64,000 nucleotides of DNA, taken from Acinetobacter portensis (GTDB lineage Bacteria > Pseudomonadota > Gammaproteobacteria > Pseudomonadales > Moraxellaceae). Position 1 is the first letter of the stretch. Every line of letters begins with the position of its first letter. The position numbers were made by a program, and so were the translations under genes. The stretch is taken from positions 1,860,001 to 1,924,000 of the forward strand of contig NZ_CP096120.1 in the NCBI RefSeq assembly GCF_023158935.1. Reading direction: 5' to 3'. Below, one piece after another: positions 18,200 through 26,992 of this stretch. The notes beneath the pieces are model-generated. The model saw only the letters and a program-made list of their open reading frames with translations, was not told where the DNA came from and made no database searches.

Positions 18200-19114
18200 T
18201 CAACGTTCTAACAACCTTTGTAACCAAACTTCCAAACCCTTTAAGGTTTTAAAATCGTCAATTGACCTTGCAATAACATTCGGCTGAATATCTAACATCA
18301 TTTTGCTTAATGCATTACCTGGTCCAATTTCTAATACAACGTCGGGTAAATTTTCTTTTAATGATTCCAAACATAGATGCCAATCTATTGCATGGTCCAT
18401 TTGATGAATAAGCATCTCAACAGCTTGAGATTGGCTATATAATTTGACACCACCTGTGCCACTAATAATAGGTGCTGAAGGCGTATTGAATGATTGTTGA
18501 TTTAAAAAAACTCTATATGGCTCTACAGCACTGTTCATAAGAGATGTATGTGAAGGAATTGAGACACTCAAAGCTTTAACCTGCGCACCTGCCAACTTCG
18601 CTTGATTCGTCAATTGTTCTAGATCTGACGATAAACCACCCACAATACAACTGCTATCATTTAACTTTATTGATAATTCTGTTCCTGTGAATGCAAGCAA
18701 CTCATTTAACTGGACTATATTTAGGCCCTGAACAGAAACTAAACCGCCATACTCACTTACAGCACCTGACATTAGTCTAGCCCTCTCTCTTGTAAGTGCT
18801 AAACCTGTTGCTAGGTCTGTCTCTGTTGAGCAAATTAAGGCACTTAATTCTCCCAAGGAATATCCAGAAAAAGCACCAACATCATCAATTATGGTCTTAA
18901 TATTTTTCCATCTACACCATTGCAATGCAAAAATAAAAGGCTGAGCGAATTGATTATTGTAAATATCCAATTCATGTAAATTTTCTTCAAATATTTCAGG
19001 AAGACCTTGCTGTAAACATGATCGGATTTCATCATCGACAGCATAAGCTAACAACTCTTCAATATGCTGCCATGTTTGAAGTCCCTGACCACTAAATAAT
19101 ATTGCGAAATTCAT
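18200..19114 (-). CDS. mdcH: Malonate decarboxylase epsilon subunit (malonyl transferase)
   Basis: This 304-residue acyltransferase of the FabD fold loads malonyl onto the decarboxylase acyl carrier protein. Visible motifs are FSGQG near the start, the nucleophile GYSLGEL (about residues 83-89, GxSxG) and the catalytic His in IPSHTSLM. The start MNFAILFSGQG at 19114 is chosen over an in-frame ATG at 19159, since the FabD fold begins there. It overlaps mdcB by 23 bases and is the last gene of the mdc operon. I see no clear terminator after it. Confidence 0.9.
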   Translation of the reverse strand: MNFAILFSGQGLQTWQHIEELLAYAVDDEIRSCLQQGLPEIFEENLHELDIYNNQFAQPFIFALQWCRWKNIKTIIDDVGAFSGYSLGELSALICSTETDLATGLALTRERARLMSGAVSEYGGLVSVQGLNIVQLNELLAFTGTELSIKLNDSSCIVGGLSSDLEQLTNQAKLAGAQVKALSVSIPSHTSLMNSAVEPYRVFLNQQSFNTPSAPIISGTGGVKLYSQSQAVEMLIHQMDHAIDWHLCLESLKENLPDVVLEIGPGNALSKMMLDIQPNVIARSIDDFKTLKGLEVWLQRLLER

Positions 19115-19970
19115 ATTCCACCTTGTATAAAAATAAGGTGACACCAAGCAAATCTGCACTACCGCCAGGGCTTAAATGCTGCTGCACAAAATAGTCACAA
19201 ATTTGTTGGACTTGTTGCTTCCAATTTAATTGTAAAACCCCACCTGCTTGAAGAAAGTCTTTTGCCATATCTTGTACAATTAATAATGAGGATAAACCTC
19301 CACGCCAAACAATATTAGTATCCTGAACATGTGCCATCAGGCTAAATAAAGTCTGTATAGCAGACAGTTCAAGACTTTGAGTCTTCATGTATGTCTGTTT
19401 AAAACATGGCAGTGAAATTTCTCGTACAGTAATAAACCCTGATGCAACCTCTTCTATGGCACCAGTTATTCCATACTTTTCCCGCATTTGTTGCCCATGA
19501 TTAGATTGATGACGTTTAAGATGGTGTAATAATTTATGGTTCCAATTTAACTGTAATAGTTTGGATATTTCTGAAGCCTCTATCGCTTTATTTTCTGCAA
19601 CGCACTTACCAATTGCTGCACAAGAAAATCCTAAATTAAAAATTGCACCTTTATGCGTATTGATACCATGAGTTGCTGTCAACATATGCTGTTCAGCTAA
19701 TAAGCCACGCTGTCTAATATTTTCAAAATCTACAGCATGATAGCCATACAAAAATTGATCATGGAAATAGCCTTTTAATGCGCTGATACTCAATAAAAAT
19801 AATTCATGATCCATATCTGTATGGCTACCACGACTATTTGGACAAACTAAGCCAGGCTTTAAATTTAAACCGACCTCTTCTAGAAGCGCTTCTTGTGCTA
19901 ATTGATCAATCAAATCAGCAAAAACATGAATATCTAGTTGAGTATCAAGTTGTAATAATTGTGTCTGCAT
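19092..19970 (-). CDS. mdcB: Triphosphoribosyl-dephospho-CoA synthase
   Basis: The 292-residue enzyme joins ATP and dephospho-CoA to make 2'-(5''-triphosphoribosyl)-3'-dephospho-CoA, the prosthetic group precursor of malonate decarboxylase. It is a CitG/MdcB family member, with the conserved GLVCPNSRGSHTDMDHELF (about residues 39-57) and GINTHKGAIFNLG (about 101-113). The order after mdcG and overlapping mdcH matches the A. calcoaceticus operon. Confidence 0.92.
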   Translation of the reverse strand: MQTQLLQLDTQLDIHVFADLIDQLAQEALLEEVGLNLKPGLVCPNSRGSHTDMDHELFLLSISALKGYFHDQFLYGYHAVDFENIRQRGLLAEQHMLTATHGINTHKGAIFNLGFSCAAIGKCVAENKAIEASEISKLLQLNWNHKLLHHLKRHQSNHGQQMREKYGITGAIEEVASGFITVREISLPCFKQTYMKTQSLELSAIQTLFSLMAHVQDTNIVWRGGLSSLLIVQDMAKDFLQAGGVLQLNWKQQVQQICDYFVQQHLSPGGSADLLGVTLFLYKVEYEFRNII

Positions 19971-19973
19971 AAG

Positions 19974-20624
19974 TCATCCTAATAGTTCTTTTAAAGTGAA
20001 TAGTCCTATTCGCTTAATTCCTTTCGCAATAATTTTTTGTTCTATATCAGGTAAAATCTTAATCAGCTCATTAAAAGAGACATGCCAATCTGGGTGGATT
20101 TTTATATCTCCATCAATACATATATTTGTTTGCTGCTTAAGTTTTTGAATCTGATTTAATATTGCGGTTATGTCTTGTTCTGACTTTGGATATAACACAA
20201 TATCTAAATCAGAATTTACGTTTACATAATGCTCTTTTGTTAGATATTCATAAGCATAAGAGCCATAAACATAAATATCACACTCCATGATTTTCATTTT
20301 TTGAATAAAATCACTAAACACTCGTGTAGATAACTCACTAAAATTATGCGCTACACGATGTAATTCTATAGGGCGTGTAATTTTAGAAAGATCGCTCTGA
20401 TCTATAGTTAATGCTATTCGATATTTCATCCCTTCAACAAAACAACTGATCGCCAGCTTAATATGCCCTTCATCAACATGGTCTTGCCGACACACCGTGA
20501 GTGGAACATTATCTTGCAATAAATCTAGCACTTTATGTTTTGCATGTTCTGATAAGGAATCATCCCAAAAGTGTACACTTGCTGATTGGTTTAAATAAGC
20601 TAAGTCATGGCGATCCATTTCCAT
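19974..20624 (-). CDS. mdcG: Malonate decarboxylase holo-ACP synthase (phosphoribosyl-dephospho-CoA transferase)
   Basis: The 216-residue nucleotidyltransferase attaches the triphosphoribosyl-dephospho-CoA group to the conserved Ser of MdcC. The nucleotidyltransferase signature GSYAYEYLT...NSDLDIVLY (about residues 121-143) contains the metal-binding Asp pair DLD. Length matches the MdcG family. It lies eight bases from mdcE and four from mdcB, inside the operon. Confidence 0.9.
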   Translation of the reverse strand: MEMDRHDLAYLNQSASVHFWDDSLSEHAKHKVLDLLQDNVPLTVCRQDHVDEGHIKLAISCFVEGMKYRIALTIDQSDLSKITRPIELHRVAHNFSELSTRVFSDFIQKMKIMECDIYVYGSYAYEYLTKEHYVNVNSDLDIVLYPKSEQDITAILNQIQKLKQQTNICIDGDIKIHPDWHVSFNELIKILPDIEQKIIAKGIKRIGLFTLKELLG

Positions 20625-20631
20625 CTTTCCC

Positions 20632-21348
20632 TTAACTATGTAAAATCTTACTAATTACATCGTTACATAACATACGACCTTGCCGTTGTTCAGCTATGTT
20701 TCTACGTTGATCACTCTTAAAACTTTCAATTTGTTGCTGCTGATTTAGAATTGCATGAGCAACTAAATCTGTATTTAAATCTTTCCAAATTGAATTAATT
20801 GCTCCCATTTTGTAGAAGTTTTCTACACCTGGCGCAAAAATAGAGGAACTTTTCGAAAGTGCCTGTAATTTATCAACAGGAATTTTGGTCACACGTGACA
20901 TAGCATTTAAATCCATGACTTTAACTTGTGACTCATCTAATGCATAAATCTCATTCGCCATTAATCCATATGATAAAAAGCCACCACTAACAGCTTCACC
21001 TAAAATAAGCGAAAAATTAGGATGTTGCTCTCGACGGAGTAAATCAACACAAGAAGCTAGATGTGCAAATGTCCGATTTAAACAAAGTACTTCATCTGTT
21101 CGAGATAAAGCTTGACCTTGAGTATCGACAATAAACACAACAGGTGTCTTTTCCCCCAATCGAATTACGTCTAGAATTTCATCTGCAATTTTTATAGCTA
21201 TATCTTGATTAATTGGTGCTGAGTTGACTGTACCAATAATACGAACATCACCTTGTACAGTAGTTGCTTGTCCTTTGATAAAATATCCATCAATTTCATA
21301 TTTTAATTGATCAGGGAATAAGGCGTTTAAAACTTGCTCTGTATTCAT
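20632..21348 (-). CDS. mdcE: Malonate decarboxylase gamma subunit
   Basis: The 238-residue crotonase-like subunit forms, with MdcD, the malonyl-S-ACP decarboxylase that releases CO2 and leaves acetyl-S-ACP. Characteristic segments are VVFIVDTQGQALSRTDE (about residues 70-86) and LILGEAVSGGFLSYGLMAN (about 115-133), which build the carboxyltransferase-type oxyanion hole. Its start overlaps the mdcD stop (ATGA), indicating coupling of the two subunits at equal ratio. Confidence 0.92.
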   Translation of the reverse strand: MNTEQVLNALFPDQLKYEIDGYFIKGQATTVQGDVRIIGTVNSAPINQDIAIKIADEILDVIRLGEKTPVVFIVDTQGQALSRTDEVLCLNRTFAHLASCVDLLRREQHPNFSLILGEAVSGGFLSYGLMANEIYALDESQVKVMDLNAMSRVTKIPVDKLQALSKSSSIFAPGVENFYKMGAINSIWKDLNTDLVAHAILNQQQQIESFKSDQRRNIAEQRQGRMLCNDVISKILHS

Positions 21349-22241
21349 TGATTTAATCCTTTTTTAATTTCAGTCACTTTGCTAGCCGACAGCATTGGAA
21401 TTTTTTCTGCAAGTTGAATGTCCAAATCTTTCCAAATATCCAAACCATCTTTATAACCAATCCATTTCTGATATTGATGTTTCAGACTATTTTGCTGTTC
21501 AGTCAATGTATCAATATCTAGAGCTTTTAATGGTGCAACCAACATCATTGAAATTACTTCGCGGATATCATTAATATTATCTTCTACTAATGCATCTACA
21601 TGGCCTAGCAAATAGCGATTCTTTCCACCGGTCACTCGCCAAACCAAAGCACGATCTTTGGAGTCAAACTCTTCAACCCCCTTTACCGTTTCTATCACTT
21701 CTGGCCCTGACAGTGCTAAACGACCTTCTTCAGTCATAATGATATGACTACTTAAACAAGAGCTAATACCCATACCACCAAATGCACCACAAGTACCGCC
21801 AATCATAGTCACAATGCGAATACCTGCATTACGCACAGCCAACATGGCACGCATAATTTCAGAAATTGCAATCAAACCAGCATTTGCTTCGTGTAAACGT
21901 ACACCACCTGAATCAACTAGAAACACAACCGCTTGTGATCTATCTTTAATTGCTTTTAGTAATAGACCAACAATTTTTGCACCGTGAATTTCACCTACAG
22001 CTCCTCCCATGAATTGCCCTTCTTGTGCAATAACATGGATAGGCTGTTGATTTATACTTGCTGTACCAATCACGACACCATCATCAAAACTTCCTGAAAT
22101 ATCTAAAGCCTGTAAATGTGGACTAAGCGCATATTCACCTGGTTTTAATATCTCTAGAAAGCTATTTTTATCGACAAGTGCTTCAATACGACCGCGAGCT
22201 GTTTTTTCATAAAAACTATTTTTTATACCTAACTTATTCAT
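21345..22241 (-). CDS. mdcD: Malonate decarboxylase beta subunit
   Basis: The 298-residue protein resembles the beta subunit of carboxyltransferases and pairs with MdcE for malonyl-S-ACP decarboxylation. Typical features are GGAVGEIHGAKIVGLL (about residues 78-93), VVFLVDSGGVRLHEAN and IGGTCGAFGGMGISSCLSS. It overlaps mdcC by eight bases and mdcE by four. No biotin-dependent partner is encoded nearby, so this is the biotin-independent cytoplasmic type. Confidence 0.93.
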   Translation of the reverse strand: MNKLGIKNSFYEKTARGRIEALVDKNSFLEILKPGEYALSPHLQALDISGSFDDGVVIGTASINQQPIHVIAQEGQFMGGAVGEIHGAKIVGLLLKAIKDRSQAVVFLVDSGGVRLHEANAGLIAISEIMRAMLAVRNAGIRIVTMIGGTCGAFGGMGISSCLSSHIIMTEEGRLALSGPEVIETVKGVEEFDSKDRALVWRVTGGKNRYLLGHVDALVEDNINDIREVISMMLVAPLKALDIDTLTEQQNSLKHQYQKWIGYKDGLDIWKDLDIQLAEKIPMLSASKVTEIKKGLNQ

Positions 22242-22551
22242 TTCTTTCTCCTTGTAGCATAACTACTGCCTGACTCAACCGTAAGCTCACTACCGCAGGA
22301 GTTGCCCCCATATCATTCAATTGAAACTTATAACCACCCACAGCATATCGTTGAGAAAATTCATTCAGTACTGCATGCCAAACTTTCTCAAACCCCACTG
22401 CCGATGTATTTACTTCAATCACACACTGATATTGATTTTCAGTTTTAGATACTAAAATTTCTAAATTGCCAGAACCGACAACACCACAAATTACCGATTT
22501 TTTTGTAGCACTTGGGCTGTTTGAATCAAGTTGAAACTGTAATTTTTCCAT
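22234..22551 (-). CDS. mdcC: Malonate decarboxylase acyl carrier protein (delta subunit)
   Basis: The 105-residue carrier holds the substrate on a phosphoribosyl-dephospho-CoA arm. The segment ICGVVGSGNLEIL (about residues 20-32) contains the serine that receives the prosthetic group in this family. The start MEKLQFQ at 22551 is selected because an upstream in-frame ATG at 22596 would lie inside mdcA coding sequence and 22551 leaves a four-base gap. Confidence 0.92.
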   Translation of the reverse strand: MEKLQFQLDSNSPSATKKSVICGVVGSGNLEILVSKTENQYQCVIEVNTSAVGFEKVWHAVLNEFSQRYAVGGYKFQLNDMGATPAVVSLRLSQAVVMLQGERNE

Positions 22552-22555
22552 GTGA

Positions 22556-24211
22556 TCACCAATTTCTAAAACGACTAGGTGGGTTATACAAATCATCTGA
22601 CCATTTCACTAAATCTTTAACAGACTGCGCAGCCAATAAATCTCTAGTTGCCAAAGTTGGATCTATACCTAAATCTTCAGGGCGCTGAATAATCCCACGC
22701 TCTCTCAGCTCTGCCACTTTGACATGGTCACGTTGCATACCAATAGGGGTATAACCAGCCACACCACGAATAGCCTGTTCTCTCTCTTCAGGAGTACGAC
22801 AAAGTAAGAGATTAGCAATTCCTTCTTCTGTAACAATGTGAGTGACATCTTCACCATAAATCATAATTGGAGGTAAATCGCTTTCCATTTTTTCTTGGAG
22901 CTGCCATGCATCAAGTTGCTCAACAAATACTGGATGCATATGTTCACGATAAGTCTCTACCATCTGAACTACTAGTTTTCGACCTTTTATTAACCGACCA
23001 TCAACTGCTTCACGACCTGCTTTTTGGTATGTATAACTTGAGTGGCGACGGCCATGTGGATCTGAGCCCATATTCGGTGCACCACCAAAACCAGATATAC
23101 GATCTACTGTTGCTGTAGAGCTGTTACCCTCAAGATCTATTTGTAAAGTCGAACCAATAAATAAATCACACGCATATAATCCTGCTGTCTGACTGAAGGC
23201 ACGGTTAGAGCGCATACTGCCATCACTGCCCGTAAAGAAAATATCTGAACGCTGCGTAATATAATCTTCCATACCCACTTCTGAGCCAAAACTATGTACT
23301 GACTGTACAAAGCCACTCTCGATTGCTGGAATTAAAGTTGGATGTGGATTGAGTGCCCAATTAGTGCATATTTCACCCTTTAAGCCCAGTGAAGCTGCAT
23401 ATGTTGGTAACAATAGTTCTATCGCGGCTGTATCAAATCCAATACCATGATTTAGACGTTTAACTTTATATGGTGCATAAATTCCTTTAATCACCATCAT
23501 TGCCATTAAAATTTGCACTTCAGTAATCTGAGCAGGATCACGAGTAAATAGTGGCTCTATATAATTTGGCTTTGGACTAACAATAAAAAAATCCACCCAA
23601 TCACCAGGAATATCAACTCGAGGTAATTCATCAACCAATTCATTTACCTGTGCAATAACAATTCCACTTTTAAATGCAGTTGCTTCTACAATAGGTGGAG
23701 TGTCTTCAGTATTTGGTCCTGTATAAAGATTGCCATATGGATCCGCAGAGTGTGCCGTCACTAAACATACATTTGGTGTAAGATCTATAAAGTAACGTCC
23801 GTACAGTTCTAAATAGGTATGTATTGAACCAATACTTATTTTTTGTTGCTGAACCAACTGTGCCAAACGCAGACTTTGAGGACCAGCAAAAGAAAAATCT
23901 ACCTTAGATGCTATACCTTTTTCAAAAACATCAATATGACTAGGTAAAGCAAGCACTGATTGCAATATATGCAAATCATTTAATTTTTCTGGATCACACT
24001 GGCTCAAAGTCTTTGAAAGAAAATCTGCCTGCTTTTGATTATTACCTTCAATACAAACACGATCACCACAAGATATAACCGTTTCAAGCAATTCCCTTGC
24101 TTGCTGTGCATTTACTTGTTTGCTAAAACCTTTTTGCTTAGCAAAATCAAGTTTATTTTGCCTTTTGACTTTTTGCGTATTCCACGCCTGATTCGCCGTT
24201 ACATGATTCAT
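22556..24211 (-). CDS. mdcA: Malonate decarboxylase alpha subunit
   Basis: The 551-residue subunit is the acetyl-S-ACP:malonate ACP-transferase that exchanges acetate for malonate on MdcC. Recognisable are VCLVTAHSADPYGNLYTGPN, the GSDGSMRSNRAFSQTAGLYA stretch and GFGGAPNMGSDPHGRRHSSY. The ATG at 24211 has AGAGGA six bases upstream and is preferred over the adjacent GTG. It follows madM by 36 bases. Confidence 0.94.
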   Translation of the reverse strand: MNHVTANQAWNTQKVKRQNKLDFAKQKGFSKQVNAQQARELLETVISCGDRVCIEGNNQKQADFLSKTLSQCDPEKLNDLHILQSVLALPSHIDVFEKGIASKVDFSFAGPQSLRLAQLVQQQKISIGSIHTYLELYGRYFIDLTPNVCLVTAHSADPYGNLYTGPNTEDTPPIVEATAFKSGIVIAQVNELVDELPRVDIPGDWVDFFIVSPKPNYIEPLFTRDPAQITEVQILMAMMVIKGIYAPYKVKRLNHGIGFDTAAIELLLPTYAASLGLKGEICTNWALNPHPTLIPAIESGFVQSVHSFGSEVGMEDYITQRSDIFFTGSDGSMRSNRAFSQTAGLYACDLFIGSTLQIDLEGNSSTATVDRISGFGGAPNMGSDPHGRRHSSYTYQKAGREAVDGRLIKGRKLVVQMVETYREHMHPVFVEQLDAWQLQEKMESDLPPIMIYGEDVTHIVTEEGIANLLLCRTPEEREQAIRGVAGYTPIGMQRDHVKVAELRERGIIQRPEDLGIDPTLATRDLLAAQSVKDLVKWSDDLYNPPSRFRNW

Positions 24212-24247
24212 CACTGATCCTCTTAATAATATGGCTCAAATTTATCT

Positions 24248-25009
24248 TTAACCAAAAATTGCTTTAACAATAAGGAAAAATAGTGATGGTCCTAATAAAC
24301 AGCCTAAACCTGTATAAAATGTTGCAACCAATGCGCCGTAAGGAACTAGACGAACATCTGTACCAGCTAGACCCGCTGCAGTACCACTCGTAGTTCCAGC
24401 CAAACCACCAAATATCATTGCTGAACGAGGGCTTTTTAAGTACATGAATCTCGCCAAAATTGGCGTACCAACCATAAAGAACACAGCTTTAATCAAGCCG
24501 ATAGCAATTGATAATGCAATAACGTCCGAAGTCGCACCAATTGCTGTCCCCGTAATTGGACCAACAATATACGTCATAGCGCCTGCACCAATAGTGGTCA
24601 TTGATACTGCATCTTTATAACCCATCACCCATGCAATGCCTGCACCTGCTACGAAAGGCACAACACAACCTAATACCAATGCAATCAAACCAACTTTTCC
24701 TGCTTTTTTCACTTCTCTTACATCAACCTCAAATGCTGTTGATGCAATAGCAAGGTCACGAATCATTGCTCCCCCTAAAAGAGCAAATCCCGAAAATATT
24801 GCAATGTCCGAAACACCTTTTGTGCCTTCAGTGTATAAACCCGCAAAATATGCAACAACTAATCCCAAAGTGATGGCAATAGCTGAGCTCTGTAGTTTTC
24901 CATTGGTTAAATATTTAGACAAAATTTGAGATACAAACATCATCAAACCTGTTATTGCGAGTGCAGTAACCAACGCATTTTTAGTTAAAACATCTACTAA
25001 TAGATCCAT
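24248..25009 (-). CDS. madM: Malonate transporter subunit MadM
   Basis: The 253-residue membrane protein forms, with MadL, a malonate/Na+ or H+ symporter. Seven or eight transmembrane segments are visible, with MTYIVGPITGTAIGA and GGLAGTTSGTAAGLAGTD as conserved re-entrant-like stretches. In A. calcoaceticus the equivalent gene is called mdcM. It sits between madL and mdcA. Confidence 0.93.
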   Translation of the reverse strand: MDLLVDVLTKNALVTALAITGLMMFVSQILSKYLTNGKLQSSAIAITLGLVVAYFAGLYTEGTKGVSDIAIFSGFALLGGAMIRDLAIASTAFEVDVREVKKAGKVGLIALVLGCVVPFVAGAGIAWVMGYKDAVSMTTIGAGAMTYIVGPITGTAIGATSDVIALSIAIGLIKAVFFMVGTPILARFMYLKSPRSAMIFGGLAGTTSGTAAGLAGTDVRLVPYGALVATFYTGLGCLLGPSLFFLIVKAIFG

Positions 25010-25048
25010 AGCGTAACTTCCGTTTTAAATTTTCCATTAATACAATTA

Positions 25049-25462
25049 TTATTTTTTCTCAGCACTGAATTGATCATTAGCTGCAGTTGGCCACTCATAG
25101 GTATCGTAATCACCACTAGATTTATTCAACCAACGAATTACAAGTACTGTTGCTACTAATGCAACAATAGAAACGACCACCCCAACCATGCCACCAGATA
25201 ATGCAGCAACAACGTTTTGACCTGCTGACATTGCAACTACAATCGGGATATACATACCAGACCAATACAAAACCCCTAATTGTGTAGTCTGTGGAAGTAA
25301 CCCCTTTTTAGCTAAGACTTCTTTGAAAAAGATAAGTAGAATCATTGCGATTGCTACGCCACCAACATTGGCCTCAACACCAATTAAAGCGCCTAATGCT
25401 TTACCAAGAAAATCGCCAAGTAAATGCGAAATTGCGAGAATTGCTGTTCCATAAATCAACAT
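25049..25462 (-). CDS. madL: Malonate transporter subunit MadL
   Basis: The 137-residue protein is the smaller malonate permease subunit. Four hydrophobic segments are visible, including FLGKALGALIGVEANVGGVA and LYWSGMYIPIVVAMSAGQNV, then a cytosolic C-terminus. It is the first gene of the nine-gene mdc operon and starts behind AGGGAGG. A sigma-70 promoter lies at 25517-25545. Confidence 0.93.
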   Translation of the reverse strand: MLIYGTAILAISHLLGDFLGKALGALIGVEANVGGVAIAMILLIFFKEVLAKKGLLPQTTQLGVLYWSGMYIPIVVAMSAGQNVVAALSGGMVGVVVSIVALVATVLVIRWLNKSSGDYDTYEWPTAANDQFSAEKK

Positions 25463-25516
25463 TTCTTAATCCTCCCTGGATTACTAAAAATGAAATTATT
25501 TTCATATTTTGATATA

Positions 25517-25545
25517 GTTATAGTTTAGGTGTGTCCAAAAATCAA
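25517..25545 (-). promoter_or_regulatory. mdc operon promoter
   Basis: Reading the minus strand, TTGATT (25545-25540) and TATAAC (25522-25517) are spaced by exactly 17 bases. The -10 lies 54 bases upstream of the madL start. It is back to back with the mdcY promoter. Confidence 0.6.
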
Positions 25546-25550
25546 GCAAT

Positions 25551-25580
25551 TTGCACTCATTTTTATATATTTTGTATACA
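25551..25580 (+). promoter_or_regulatory. mdcY promoter
   Basis: TTGCAC (25551-25556) and TATACA (25575-25580) are spaced by 18 bases. The -10 is embedded in the palindrome at 25572-25581, which fits autorepression by MdcY. Confidence 0.55.
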
Positions 25581-25581
25581 A
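25572..25581. promoter_or_regulatory. Probable MdcY operator
   Basis: TTGTATACAA is a perfect 10-bp palindrome in the mdcY/madL intergenic region. FadR/GntR-type repressors bind such inverted repeats. From memory, the A. calcoaceticus MdcY site is an ATTGTATACAAT-like repeat, which this nearly matches; I cannot verify that here. Confidence 0.6.
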
Positions 25582-25592
25582 TAAGGTCTTTT

Positions 25593-26264
25593 ATGAACAC
25601 AACAAGCCACTTACCACTATCTATACAAGTAACAAAAAAAATAGAAGATGATATTATTCTTGGCCGCTTAATGCCTGGTACTAAATTAGATGAACAAGAA
25701 TTATGTGACCGCTATAACGTTTCAAGAACACCTATTCGTGAAGCTCTAAAATTGTTAGCAGCCGATGGTCTCGTTGAAATTCGCCCTAGACGTGGGGCTA
25801 TTGTCCCGACTATCCAACCAATCGTATTATGTGAAATGTTTGAAGTAATGGCTGAACTAGAAGGTATGTGCGGCCGTCTAGCAGCAAGACGTATAAATTT
25901 TGATGAAAAGAATGAATTGATTGCTCTCCATAAAAGTTGTGAGAAATTTTTATTCAACAATGATTCTGAGGGATATTACGAGGAAAATAAAAATTTCCAT
26001 TTTGCTATTTATCATGCAAGTCACAATTCATTTCTTATTGAGCAAGCTAGCTCTCTTCATAAGCGTCTACATCCTTACAGACGCTTACAATTACGAGTTC
26101 ATAATCGTATGAATCACTCATACTCAGAACATGAAGCGCTTTTGAATGCCATAATAGATGGTGAGGAGCTCCTTGCAGAAAAGTTATTAAAAGAGCATGT
26201 TGTTATTCAGGGAGAAAAATTCACAGATCTTATATCATCCTTAAATACTTTAATTTCATCGTAA
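25593..26264 (+). CDS. mdcY: GntR-family repressor of malonate operon
   Basis: The 223-residue regulator has an N-terminal winged helix-turn-helix (about residues 10-75, with RYNVSRTPIREALKLLAADGLVE-type recognition helix) and a C-terminal all-helical FCD ligand domain (about 85-215). The metal/ligand-coordinating pattern appears as FHFAIYHASHN and HEALLNAI, typical of FCD domains. Malonate is the likely inducer, inferred from its divergent position beside madL. I start at MNTTSH (25593, AAGG upstream); the longer frame from 25551 would run through its own promoter. Confidence 0.88.
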   Translation: MNTTSHLPLSIQVTKKIEDDIILGRLMPGTKLDEQELCDRYNVSRTPIREALKLLAADGLVEIRPRRGAIVPTIQPIVLCEMFEVMAELEGMCGRLAARRINFDEKNELIALHKSCEKFLFNNDSEGYYEENKNFHFAIYHASHNSFLIEQASSLHKRLHPYRRLQLRVHNRMNHSYSEHEALLNAIIDGEELLAEKLLKEHVVIQGEKFTDLISSLNTLISS

Positions 26265-26280
26265 TACGGCTTGATGTATG

Positions 26281-26776
26281 TTGGTAAAACAGAGTCTTTG
26301 ACTTGGTAAACTAAACATACTCATCAGGAGTTTACCATGAGCAAAAAACAGAATATTTACTCCGTACAATTCAAAGCTGAAGCAAATAAAGGAAATGTTT
26401 AAGAAATTGCACGACAGCTTGATATTTCCATGCAAACGCTTTCGAATTGATATAATTAAGTAAAGGCTGAAAATTTAACTGGTACACAACAATTATGAAA
26501 CAGCAAAGACATTTATTTCCGATTGTTTTAATGGTTCGATTACTTGATGTATCAGTTTCATTCTTTTATGACTGGCTCAAAAGAGGCATAAGTAAAAGCA
26601 CCATAAACACTTTAAAAGCCCCCGAATAGCAATCATAATCGAGCAATCTATGCGAATTTACTAGAGCAGAATTTTCAATGACCAAGCCTAATCTCGCATG
26701 GTCAAGCGACATTAGCGATATATGGACAACTGACGGTTGTATTTGGAGCAATAAAAGACCTCTTATTCTTTGCTAG
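26281..26776 (+). mobile_element. Decayed IS3-family insertion sequence remnant
   Basis: An orfA-like frame begins at ATG 26337 (MSKKQNIYSVQFKAEANK) but meets a TAA at about 26399 and further stops. An orfB-like stretch beginning near 26494 (MKQQRHLFPIV) is also broken several times. Near 26679-26729 it still shows KPNLAWSSDISDIWTTDG, corresponding to the first catalytic Asp region of IS3 transposases, and then ends. Most of orfB is missing. I cannot define the terminal inverted repeats, so boundaries are approximate. It cannot encode an active transposase. Confidence 0.6.
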
Positions 26777-26914
26777 GGTATTTGCTGAAATATAGAAGGC
26801 GAAACTTTAATATCAGCTCTTTGCACTTCTTGTATCCCCATGGATTCAATTTTTATTCAAGGATACACGAAGCGCAATACTATATACTTTTATTTTTACT
26901 TATGTTTAGGCAAG
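26777..26914. other. Spacer between IS remnant and tmRNA
   Basis: I see no gene, repeat or promoter in this AT-rich stretch. Confidence 0.4.
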
Positions 26915-26948
26915 AAAAAAGGCTTAACCCCTTTAGGATCAAGCCTTT
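26915..26948 (-). terminator. tmRNA terminator
   Basis: On the minus strand AAAGGCTT (26948-26941) pairs with AAGCCTTT (26925-26918), with an inner CC/GG pair, and a run of T follows. It starts 45 bases after the tmRNA 3' end. Confidence 0.75.
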
Positions 26949-26992
26949 CCACTTCACATTTCCTCATATTGAGTCATATAAAGTTAAGTGTT

